Shown here in pieces: positions 6,807-13,574 of a stretch of DNA of 19,722 bases. Where the stretch lies: contig JAATFE010000351.1 in NCBI GenBank assembly GCA_015655365.1, forward strand, positions 1 to 19,722, read 5' to 3'. The notes under the pieces are model-generated. The model had not been told where the DNA came from, did not search any database, and saw only the letters and a program-made list of their open reading frames with translations. The first letter of the stretch is position 1. Each line of letters begins with the position of its first letter. The DNA comes from Terriglobales bacterium. GTDB taxonomy: Bacteria > Acidobacteriota > Terriglobia > Terriglobales > Acidobacteriaceae. A program made the translations under genes and the position numbers.

Positions 6807-6905
6807 CAGAGATCAGAGATCAGTTGTCAGTCAACGGCTCCGACCACGAATCTCTGCTTTCTGAAACTAATATTTGAAAGCTGATCTCTGACAACTGATC
6901 TCTGA
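6807..6905. repeat. Perfect 18-bp inverted repeat built from a repeated 10-mer
   Basis: TCAGAGATCAGTTGTCAG (6813-6830) is mirrored exactly by CTGACAACTGATCTCTGA (6888-6905), with a 57-base interior. The 10-mer CAGAGATCAG occurs at 6807-6816 and 6814-6823, and its complement CTGATCTCTG at 6881-6890 and 6895-6904, giving two copies in each orientation. The element fills nearly the whole gap between lepB and the AsmA-like gene and is followed by seven A residues 7 bases before the ATG. It could be a small palindromic intergenic repeat or a leader hairpin. It lacks a terminator T-tract on the plus strand. Confidence 0.8.
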
Positions 6906-6912
6906 AAAAAAC

Positions 6913-9489
6913 ATGACGGAAGACGTGCAAGGCCGGCAACAGAAGCACAAACGGCTCTGGCAGGCCCTGGCGGTGCTGGTGGTCCTTCTGGTGGTGGTGA
7001 TTGTGCCGCCGCTGGTGAGCCTGAGCCATTACAAGAGCCAGATTACCCGCCTGATGGCGGCTTCGCTGGGCAGGCCGGTGCGCCTGTCGTCGGTGGAGTT
7101 CCGCCTGCTGCCCCGGCCGGCGTTTGTTTTGTCGGACCTGACGGTGCAGGAAGACCCGGCTTTTGGCAGCGAGCCGGTGCTCCACGCCAACTCGGTTTCG
7201 GCTTCGATCCGGCTACTCTCGCTGTGGCGCGGAAGGTTGGAAATCGGAACCGTGAGCCTGGACGAAGCCAGTTTGAACCTGGTGCGCACGCCGGAGGGCC
7301 GCTGGAATCTGGACAGCCTGTTCCGTGCGCCCGCAGTCCAGGCAGAGGGCCAGCCGGGGCGGTCGCTACCCTATATCGAGGCCACCAACTCCCGCATCAA
7401 CATCAAGAACGGCGCGGAAAAACTGCCGTTTTCGCTGGTCGAGACGAAATTCTCCTTCTGGCAGGAAAGACCCGGCGAATGGCGCATCCGGCTGCGTGGC
7501 CAACCTGCCCGCACGGACGTGAGCCTGGATATGGCCGACACCGGGATTGTGCGGTTGGAAGCCAGTGTGCGGCGCGCCCCCCAATTGCGGCAGATGCCGG
7601 TCCATCTCGACCTGGAGTGGCGCGAGGCGCAACTGGGACAACTCACCCGGCTGATTCTCGGTTCCGACTCCGGCTGGCGGGGCGACCTGACCGGCGAATT
7701 GCACTTGGACGGCACCGCCGAGTCGGCCCAGGTAAAGACCCGGATGCGCGCCACCGGCGTTCATCGGGCCGAATTTGCTCCGGCTGCGCCGATGGACTTC
7801 GACGCGCAGTGCAACTTCGACTATCACTATTCCGCACGCGCCGTGGAGAACCTGGCCTGCGACTCGCCGCTGGGCGACGGGCATGTTCGCCTGACCGGCA
7901 GTCTGCCGGGGGCGAGCGCAGCTGCCCACATCTCGGTCGAACTGGACAAGATTCCGGTGGCGGCCGGGCTGGACGCGTTGAGGACGGTGCGCAGCAATTT
8001 CGGGCCCGGCCTTGAGGCCAAGGGCGTCATCAGCGGCCGGGTCGACTACGGCGAGGTTGTTGCCCAAGCCATTGCAGAAGAAAAGCCGTCGAAGCCAGGC
8101 GTCGTTAAGGCTGGCTTGGCGCGCTCCCCGAAAGCTCATGCGCAAGCGCTAGAGCCGCTTACCGGCAGCTTCACCGTCGAGGGCTTTCAATTGAGCGGCG
8201 ACGGGCTTAGCTCGCCAATCCTGATTCCCAAATTGGTGCTCGAACCGGTGACCGGCCAACAACCGGATCAGCCCGCGGCGCTGGCTGCGACCTTCACGAT
8301 TCCTGCCGGCGGTGCAGGGCCGCTTACCATGACCTCGCGGCTGGCGCTTTCCGGCTATCAACTGATCGTGCATGGACAGGCTTCGATTGCCCGAGCCAGA
8401 GAACTGGCGCATGTGGCCGGCATGACCAATGGCTCGGCGCTCGATGCGCTGGCCGGCGATTCTGCCACGGTGGACCTCAGTGCCGTGGGCCCGTGGCTGC
8501 CCGTTCAAAAATTGTCATTCCGGAGCGATATGCCTGTCGGCTCCGTGACCGATGCTCCAGCAAATGCGGTCGCGGAGCAGGTGACCGGGACTGTGACTTT
8601 GCATAACGCCAACTGGAAGGCGGATTACCTTGCCAACCACGTGGAGATTGCCCAAGCCACGCTGCATCTGGACAACGGCAAGACACGATGGGACCCGGTG
8701 GCATTTTCCTATGGACCGGTGAAAGGAACTGCCAGCCTGGAACTGCAAAACGATTGCGAAGCGCTCCAGCCCTGCTTGCCCAAGTTTCAGGTCCAGTTCG
8801 GCGCACTAGACGCCGGAGCCTTGCAGGCGGCAGTTCTGGGAGCCCATGAGCGCGGTACGCTGCTCTCGGCGCTGCTGGCCCGGCTGCGGCCTGCCAGTGG
8901 CTTTGGCTGGCCGCTAATGGAAGGCACGGTGAAGGCCGATTCTCTGGTTCTGGGCCCGGTCACGCTGCGGGATGCAACGGCGACGGTGCGCATTGTGGCC
9001 ACCGGGGCAGAGATTACGGCTCTCGATGCCGGTGTGCTGGGTGGTAGTGTGCATGGAATCGGCACGCTCACCGTTCCGGTGACCAACAAGGACTTGCCTG
9101 CCTATACATTTGATGGCCAGTTTCAAAAGCTGAGCCCTGCGGCGGTAGGCCAGTTGGTGAGCCTGCATTGGTCGGGCGGCAGTATGGAAGCAAACGGCAA
9201 GATCGAGTTGTCGGGCTTCACGGAGAAGGACCTGACGGCCTCGGCCAAGGGCGCGCTGCACTTCGACTGGCAGCATGGAGTCGCAGGCGGCGCGGGGTCT
9301 ATTCCGCCGGCGCTGGCTCGCTTTGACCGCTGGAGCGCCGATGGAGAGATTGCCAATGGCACGCTGACGCTGAAGCAGAACCAACTCCAGCGCGGTGCGC
9401 AGAGGGCCGCTGTAGAAGGCTCGGCAACGCTAGGCGCGGGAGCGAAGGCCAGCTTTGCCGTCGCCAAAGAGATGCAGGCGAAGCAGTAG
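6913..9489 (+). CDS. AsmA-family envelope protein
   Basis: AsmA-like proteins are inner-membrane-anchored, mostly beta-stranded periplasmic proteins linked to outer-membrane assembly and, for the larger members, to lipid transport between membranes. The 858-residue product has an N-terminal transmembrane anchor (about 16-38, WQALAVLVVLLVVVIVPPLV). The family N-terminal pattern follows: LGRPVRLSSVEFRLLPRPAF, VLSDLTVQEDPAFGSEPVL, and the segment ending in NLVRTPEGRWNLDSLF. A long periplasmic region with repeated beta-strand character follows, with a C-terminal AsmA-like stretch around 740-840 (DLTASAKGALHFDWQHG). The ATG 6913 has no evident Shine-Dalgarno site. Although it is on the same strand as the signal peptidases, an inverted repeat separates them. 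The family call is secure; the precise cargo or role is unknown. Confidence 0.9.
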   Translation: MTEDVQGRQQKHKRLWQALAVLVVLLVVVIVPPLVSLSHYKSQITRLMAASLGRPVRLSSVEFRLLPRPAFVLSDLTVQEDPAFGSEPVLHANSVSASIRLLSLWRGRLEIGTVSLDEASLNLVRTPEGRWNLDSLFRAPAVQAEGQPGRSLPYIEATNSRINIKNGAEKLPFSLVETKFSFWQERPGEWRIRLRGQPARTDVSLDMADTGIVRLEASVRRAPQLRQMPVHLDLEWREAQLGQLTRLILGSDSGWRGDLTGELHLDGTAESAQVKTRMRATGVHRAEFAPAAPMDFDAQCNFDYHYSARAVENLACDSPLGDGHVRLTGSLPGASAAAHISVELDKIPVAAGLDALRTVRSNFGPGLEAKGVISGRVDYGEVVAQAIAEEKPSKPGVVKAGLARSPKAHAQALEPLTGSFTVEGFQLSGDGLSSPILIPKLVLEPVTGQQPDQPAALAATFTIPAGGAGPLTMTSRLALSGYQLIVHGQASIARARELAHVAGMTNGSALDALAGDSATVDLSAVGPWLPVQKLSFRSDMPVGSVTDAPANAVAEQVTGTVTLHNANWKADYLANHVEIAQATLHLDNGKTRWDPVAFSYGPVKGTASLELQNDCEALQPCLPKFQVQFGALDAGALQAAVLGAHERGTLLSALLARLRPASGFGWPLMEGTVKADSLVLGPVTLRDATATVRIVATGAEITALDAGVLGGSVHGIGTLTVPVTNKDLPAYTFDGQFQKLSPAAVGQLVSLHWSGGSMEANGKIELSGFTEKDLTASAKGALHFDWQHGVAGGAGSIPPALARFDRWSADGEIANGTLTLKQNQLQRGAQRAAVEGSATLGAGAKASFAVAKEMQAKQ

Positions 9490-9534
9490 TTTTCTTCTCT
9501 TCGTGCGCGACGACTGAGCCAGTCGAGATTCGCG

Positions 9535-9578
9535 GTGTCCCACCCATTCGCCAGAAACAAGGCGAATGGATGGAGCAC
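9535..9578. repeat. REP-like palindrome after the AsmA-like gene
   Basis: GTGTCCCACCCATTCGCC (9535-9552) pairs with GGCGAATGGATGGAGCAC (9561-9578) across an 8-base loop. The inner 9 bp are perfect, and the outer 9 have two mismatches and one G-T pair. It sits 45 bases past the stop codon with no T-tract. The CCCACCC ... GGATGG flank resembles dispersed extragenic palindromes that I associate with Acidobacteriota genomes (recollection, not checked). A related core (ATTCGCCAGAA) recurs at 13236-13246. Confidence 0.65.
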
Positions 9579-9620
9579 GAAGATCTCTCGCACGATCCGC
9601 TTGGACGAAACGGCTCCCAT

Positions 9621-9626
9621 TACAAT
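9621..9626 (+). promoter_or_regulatory. -10-like element close to the HAD gene start
   Basis: TACAAT matches 5 of 6 consensus bases and ends 6 bases before ATG 9633. Transcription would begin at or next to the start codon. There is no Shine-Dalgarno site and no convincing -35 hexamer at normal spacing. Confidence 0.45.
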
Positions 9627-9632
9627 CTAGAT

Positions 9633-10322
9633 ATGCCTTTATCGATTTCCCCCACTCCAGTACAGATCCGCTGCAAGGGCGTTCTGTTCGACATGGACGG
9701 CATTCTTATCTCATCGCTGGGCTCGGTGGAGCGCTGTTGGACCATCTGGGCCAACATGCGGGGCATAGACCCCAAGCACGCCTGCAAGGTGGCGCACGGT
9801 TGCCGCAGCATCGATACCGTGGCCCTATTGCGGCCCGACCTGGACGCCGAAGCCGAGAACCAGATCATTGAAGACATGGAATGCGAAGACACGGAAGGGA
9901 TTACGCAGTTGCCCGGGGTCTTGAAGCTGCTGGAGGCGCTGCCTGCGAATCGTTGGACGGTTGTCACCAGCGCCACCGAGCGGCTGGCGCGGGTGCGACT
10001 GGCGGCTGGCGGGATTCCGGTGCCGGAGCGGATCGTTACCGCGGAACAGGTGACCGAGGGCAAGCCCCATCCAGCGCCCTACCTGGCTGGGGCGGCTCTG
10101 CTGGGCTTTGCGCCGGAGGAGTGCGTGATCTTCGAAGACGCGGCTTCGGGAACCAAGTCCGGGCGGGCGGCGGGCTGCATCGTGGTGGCTACGACGTTTT
10201 CGCATCCGATCGAGAGCCTGGACGCGGCCGACTACCTGATTGAAGACCTGACCGGGGTGGGCGTTGAGACGCTTGCCGGGGACAAAGGGCTGGTTCTTAC
10301 GATGGCGCCGCTGGCTCGCTAG
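9633..10322 (+). CDS. HAD-superfamily hydrolase, sugar-phosphatase / beta-phosphoglucomutase-like
   Basis: This is a 229-residue haloacid-dehalogenase-type phosphatase. Motif I is FDMDGILISS (Asp20 nucleophile, Asp22 acid/base). A helical cap domain follows (about 32-90, with KVAHGCRSIDTVALLRPDLD). Motif II is TVVTSAT, motif III is TEGKPHPAPYLAGA (conserved Lys), and motif IV is CVIFEDAASGTKSGRAAG. The cap sequence and SLGSVER after motif I resemble small sugar-phosphate phosphatases such as the E. coli YfbT/YniC group, so the likely substrate is a hexose phosphate or related polyol phosphate. Exact specificity is not readable. An in-frame start at 9570 exists but would cover the REP-like repeat. 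ATG 9633 is favoured, with TACAAT 6 bases before it. It lies 55 bases ahead of malQ, a plausible functional neighbour in sugar metabolism. Confidence 0.87.
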   Translation: MPLSISPTPVQIRCKGVLFDMDGILISSLGSVERCWTIWANMRGIDPKHACKVAHGCRSIDTVALLRPDLDAEAENQIIEDMECEDTEGITQLPGVLKLLEALPANRWTVVTSATERLARVRLAAGGIPVPERIVTAEQVTEGKPHPAPYLAGAALLGFAPEECVIFEDAASGTKSGRAAGCIVVATTFSHPIESLDAADYLIEDLTGVGVETLAGDKGLVLTMAPLAR

Positions 10323-10365
10323 CGCCCGAGACCTGTCCGATCCTGCATCGTTCGCCATGTGCGGA

Positions 10366-10371
10366 GATAAT
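10366..10371 (+). promoter_or_regulatory. -10-like element close to the malQ start
   Basis: GATAAT ends 6 bases before ATG 10378, the same spacing as ahead of the HAD gene. No Shine-Dalgarno sequence lies between them and the -35 region is poor. Confidence 0.4.
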
Positions 10372-10377
10372 GAAACC

Positions 10378-11940
10378 ATGGAATTTCAACGCTCGTCTGG
10401 AGTTCTGCTGCACGTGAGTTCGCTGCCCTCCTATGGAGGCATCGGCGACCTGGGCCCTGCGGCCTACCAGTTCCTGACCTTTCTGGCGGAAGCCAAACAG
10501 CACGTCTGGCAGGTTTTGCCGCTTTGCCCCACGGGCTACGGCAACTCGCCCTATGCGGGCTCCTCGGCCTTTGCCGGCAATCCAAACCTCATCAGCCTGG
10601 AGTTCCTTTGCGACTGGGGCTGGATCGAGGGGCAGCGCATCGCCGGGCTGGCCGGACGCGGCGGCAATGTGGATTTCAATGAGGTGGAGCAGCGCAAGTT
10701 GCCCCTGCTTCACGAGGCGGCGGGGAACTTCCTCGACCGCGGGCCACTCGACGCCAAGCTGGCCAAATCGTGGAAACAGTTTCAGCAGTTTTGCCGGGAT
10801 GAAGCGGGCTGGCCCGACGATTACGCCCTTTATGCCGTGCTGCGCCGCCAGTTTAATACCGGCGCGTGGGCGGCGTGGCCCGAACCGCTGCGCCGCCGCC
10901 AGCCGCAGGCGCTGGCCCAGGCAGTAGCGGAGCACAGCCGCGAACTGGCCCTGGAACGGGTGCTGCAATTCGCGTTTTCCGTGCAGTGGAACGATCTTCG
11001 CAAGGCTGCGGCAGCCAATGCGATTCGAATCATGGGCGACGTGGCCATTTTCGTCAACATGGACTCGTCGGATGTGTGGGTGCACCCGGATCTCTTCGAA
11101 CTCGATGAGGATTTACAGCCGGTTTCGATTGCCGGCGTGCCGCCCGACTACTTTTCGCCCACCGGACAGCGCTGGGGCAACCCGCTCTACCGCTGGGATG
11201 TGCTGGAAGAACGCGGCTTCGGCTGGTGGATCGACCGGATTCGCCGCGCCTGCACGCTCTATGACATTGTCCGACTGGATCACTTCCGCGGTTTCGAGGC
11301 CTATTGGTCCATTCCCGCGGAGGAGGAGACGGCGGTCAACGGCCAGTGGGTGAAGGCGCCGGGACTCAAGCTGTTCCGCGCACTGGAGGCGGCTCTGGGG
11401 CCGTTGCCGCTGGTGGCCGAGGACCTGGGCGTGATTACAGCAGAAGTGGATGCTCTGCGCCTGGAGATGCGCATGCCCGGCATGAAGGTGATTCAGTTCG
11501 GCTTCAGCAGCAAGGGCGCTCATACGCACCTGCCCCACCACTACACGCCCGAAACCGTAGCCTATACCGGCACTCACGACAACGACACCACGCAGGGCTG
11601 GTGGAAGACGGCAAGCCAATTCGAGCGCAACGCCGCCGAGGCTTATGTGGGGCCGATCGGCGATCACCCGGTTTGGCCGCTGCTGCGCGCAACAGCAGGC
11701 AGCGTAGCGCAGTTGGCGCTGGCTCCGGCCCAGGATCTGCTGGAGCTTGGCTCCGAGGCCCGCATGAATACGCCGTCGGTAGCCGCCGGGAACTGGAGTT
11801 GGCGCGTACCCGAAGGAAGTTGGAAGCCGGAATTGGCGGCTGGGTTGGCGGCGGTGGTTGAAGTCGCCGACCGCGACAACGACCCGCTGAGCGAGCCCGA
11901 AAAAGAGGCAGAAGTCAGCCCTGAGCCGCAGAAGAACTGA
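10378..11940 (+). CDS. malQ: 4-alpha-glucanotransferase (amylomaltase, GH77)
   Basis: The enzyme transfers alpha-1,4-glucan segments between maltodextrins, releasing glucose, in cytoplasmic glycogen/maltodextrin metabolism. The 520-residue length fits the short Thermus-type amylomaltases rather than the roughly 700-residue E. coli enzyme. Family features in order are: RSSGVLLHVSSLPSYGGIGD at the N-terminus, LPLCPTGYGNSPYAGSSAFA, DVAIFVNMDSSDVW, the nucleophile region VRLDHFRGFEAYW (Asp301), the acid/base region VAEDLGVI (Glu348), and the third acid in THDNDTTQGWW (Asp401). All three catalytic carboxylates are present. ATG 10378 begins the conserved domain; no Shine-Dalgarno is visible and GATAAT lies 6 bases upstream. 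The last 50 residues are acidic and poorly conserved. The same frame stays open for 84 codons past the TGA stop, and a decayed copy of the 3' end lies at 12285-12406. Confidence 0.96.
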   Translation: MEFQRSSGVLLHVSSLPSYGGIGDLGPAAYQFLTFLAEAKQHVWQVLPLCPTGYGNSPYAGSSAFAGNPNLISLEFLCDWGWIEGQRIAGLAGRGGNVDFNEVEQRKLPLLHEAAGNFLDRGPLDAKLAKSWKQFQQFCRDEAGWPDDYALYAVLRRQFNTGAWAAWPEPLRRRQPQALAQAVAEHSRELALERVLQFAFSVQWNDLRKAAAANAIRIMGDVAIFVNMDSSDVWVHPDLFELDEDLQPVSIAGVPPDYFSPTGQRWGNPLYRWDVLEERGFGWWIDRIRRACTLYDIVRLDHFRGFEAYWSIPAEEETAVNGQWVKAPGLKLFRALEAALGPLPLVAEDLGVITAEVDALRLEMRMPGMKVIQFGFSSKGAHTHLPHHYTPETVAYTGTHDNDTTQGWWKTASQFERNAAEAYVGPIGDHPVWPLLRATAGSVAQLALAPAQDLLELGSEARMNTPSVAAGNWSWRVPEGSWKPELAAGLAAVVEVADRDNDPLSEPEKEAEVSPEPQKN

Positions 11941-12195
11941 TTGCTCCTGGTCGAAGCGGTTCTGGAGCGCAGGGTTGCCGCTTATCCCTATTCGGGTGCG
12001 TTGGTGGCCGAGCTGGCGCGGCAATACGTTGAAAGCGGACGGACCTGGCAGGCGCACAACCTCGTTCGGCAGTACCGAACGCTCTTCCCCGAGGACCCTG
12101 TGGTACGCGCTGCCCAATCGCAGATCGAGAATTCCCGCAATGGCTCGAATTCGATTCCGCCCAGTGGGAATCCTTCGCAGTGGCTGCCAAAATAG
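11941..12195 (+). CDS. Small TPR-like ORF directly following the malQ stop, same frame
   Basis: After the malQ TGA (11938-11940) the same frame remains open for 84 codons beginning with TTG. The translation looks like real protein with TPR-type helices (VLERRVAAYPYSGALVAELA, QYVESGRTWQAHNLVRQYRT) and ends with a polar tail. There is no Shine-Dalgarno before the TTG and no ATG. It could be a coupled small gene, a TGA read-through extension of MalQ, or the remnant of a larger TPR gene joined to malQ by rearrangement. The neighbouring malQ-tail remnant favours rearrangement. I do not recognise a specific family. Confidence 0.4.
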   Translation: MLLVEAVLERRVAAYPYSGALVAELARQYVESGRTWQAHNLVRQYRTLFPEDPVVRAAQSQIENSRNGSNSIPPSGNPSQWLPK

Positions 12196-12284
12196 GTAGG
12201 TCCTGCGTGTAGAATCGCCTGCAAGGACCCTTTGAGATCGTTGTCTCTGGGCAAGCCGCCAGCCAGATCGAACGCAGCACCGCC

Positions 12285-12406
12285 GAGGTACGCATGAATA
12301 CGCGGCCGAAGTCACCGGGCGCAACAACGACCCGCTGGGCGAGCCGGAAAAAGAGGCCGATGACTTCGCTCTAGCGGAATGTTTTTTCGATGGAAGATTC
12401 TTGTAG
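12285..12406 (+). pseudogene. Decayed duplicate of the malQ 3' end
   Basis: CGCATGAATACG (12291-12302) repeats malQ 11761-11772 exactly. The following 12308-12358 segment matches malQ 11860-11910 closely (GAAGTC, then ACAACGACCCGCTG, then GAAAAAGAGGC). Translated, the copy reads EVTGRNNDPLGEPEKEA against malQ EVADRDNDPLSEPEKEA. About 90 bases between the two blocks are missing in the copy, and the two blocks are in different frames. The fragment therefore cannot encode the original product. The second block stays open to TAG at 12404-12406. Confidence 0.75.
12365..12387 (+). terminator. Possible terminator at the end of the malQ remnant
   Basis: A short stem TTCGC / GCGGAA with one bulged G and a TCTA loop is followed by TG and six T residues (12382-12387). 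The stem is weak. If real, it may be the old malQ terminator carried with the duplicated 3' end. Confidence 0.4.
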
Positions 12407-12436
12407 TTCGGCAAGGAAAAAGGAGAGTTATCGATC

Positions 12437-13219
12437 ATGAGTCAAATTACAGTTAATCAGAGTTTATGCAAAAAAGACGGCGCTTGCGTGGCGGTTTGTC
12501 CGACTAGAACCATTGCGCTCAATGCGGAGGGATTTCCCGAAGAAGTTCCCGAAGCCGGGTGCATGCTCTGTGGGCACTGCGTTGCCGTGTGCCCCACTGG
12601 CGCTCTGACTCATAGCGAGCTTCCTGATGAGGCGTTTCTCCCTGCCTCCAAAGAGTTGCCGTCCCCGGCGCTGATGGACGGGTTTCTGATTAGCCGCCGT
12701 TCTGTGCGCGAGTTCAAAAAACGGCCGGTTGCCAGGGAGACACTGGAGGTCCTGCTGGATGTGGCGCGGCGTGCGCCGATGGCGTCCAACTCACAAAATC
12801 TGCACTGGATTGTCGTCGAGGATGGGGCAAAGGTGCACGACTTGGCGCAGGAGACGGTGAACTGCTTGCAGAGTTCAGGAATCAATCCCGCCAGGTTGGA
12901 AGCGTGGAAAAGCGGATACGACTTTGTCTTGCGGGGTGCTCCCACGCTTGTCGTAGGATGCGCGCCAGCCGATTATGAATGGGGAAAGCCGGATTGCGCC
13001 ATTGCCTTGACCTATATGGAACTGGCTGCCGAGGCTCGTGGGCTGGGCGTTTGCTGGGCTGGTTATCTAACCCGTGTCGCTGCCGTCCATGCACCGCTTC
13101 GTCAGGCGCTCTCGGTGCCTGAAGGGCATGCGGTCTGCGGAGGTCTGATGCTCGGCGAGGGCAAGTACTCCTACCGGAAAGTTCCTCCCAGGAAGCCGCT
13201 CAGTGTGCAGTGGATATAG
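12437..13219 (+). CDS. Nitroreductase-family flavoprotein with N-terminal two-cluster ferredoxin domain
   Basis: This 260-residue fusion probably passes electrons from a bacterial ferredoxin-like domain (about 1-60) to an FMN nitroreductase domain (about 80-250). The ferredoxin part has the canonical second cluster motif C42-x2-C45-x2-C48-x3-C52-P (CMLCGHCVAVCP). The first motif is C11-x5-C17-x3-C21-P, with Asp14 where the second Cys would be. The nitroreductase part opens with SRRSVREFKKRPV (FMN phosphate-binding Arg/Ser) and continues with RRAPMASNSQNLHWIVV and GLGVCWAGYLTR. The physiological substrate is unknown; such proteins reduce nitro compounds, quinones or flavins. The start ATG 12437 has an excellent AAGGAGAG site 9 bases upstream. 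Its neighbours are unrelated. Confidence 0.93.
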   Translation: MSQITVNQSLCKKDGACVAVCPTRTIALNAEGFPEEVPEAGCMLCGHCVAVCPTGALTHSELPDEAFLPASKELPSPALMDGFLISRRSVREFKKRPVARETLEVLLDVARRAPMASNSQNLHWIVVEDGAKVHDLAQETVNCLQSSGINPARLEAWKSGYDFVLRGAPTLVVGCAPADYEWGKPDCAIALTYMELAAEARGLGVCWAGYLTRVAAVHAPLRQALSVPEGHAVCGGLMLGEGKYSYRKVPPRKPLSVQWI

Positions 13220-13236
13220 CTGGCGCGACCAACCGA

Positions 13237-13260
13237 TTCGCCAGAACCCAGGCTGGTGAA
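13237..13260. repeat. Hairpin downstream of the nitroreductase gene
   Basis: TTCGCCAG (13237-13244) pairs with CTGGTGAA (13253-13260), with one G-T pair and an 8-base loop. It shares ATTCGCCAGAA with the palindrome at 9535-9578 and lies 17 bases past a stop codon, as that one lies past the AsmA stop. No T-tract follows. Confidence 0.4.
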
Positions 13261-13574
13261 GGGTCGCTGCCATAGCGAAGAGCATCTACCCGACACTTGC
13301 GCCGTTGGTTGCCACCGCAAATTCTGTGTTTCGCCGCTATTTTGGGCTACCGGTATCGCGCACGCTTGAGTCAATTCCAACTATCGCGCGCGACTTTGTC
13401 CTTTTCCAGACCGGTCAGTGAGCCTGTCGCGGACTCTTTTCCTCGATATCCCCGTAGTCTCAAAGCGTATAAACGCTTCAGCGAACCGACTGCTGAAACA
13501 GCCGCGACTTTAGGTGTCAATCAATGCTCGGTCTTCAGATATTGCTTCCATGCAGGTACCCTATCTGGGCCGCT
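13261..13574. other. Gene-free stretch between convergent genes
   Basis: This stretch separates the plus-strand nitroreductase gene from the minus-strand ABC permease gene. I see no coding sequence with recognisable features. It is slightly less GC-rich than its surroundings. It contains a small hairpin AAGCGT-ATAA-ACGCTT around 13465-13480 but no clear bidirectional terminator. Confidence 0.5.

Noticed and set aside
6907..6912. A leaderless start for the AsmA-like gene
   Set aside because: The gene lacks a Shine-Dalgarno, but no -10-like hexamer lies 5-8 bases before its ATG, so it was left out of the leaderless group.
11113..12438. A 441-codon minus-strand frame opposite malQ
   Set aside because: It is antisense to an enzyme with all catalytic residues and has no recognisable domain.
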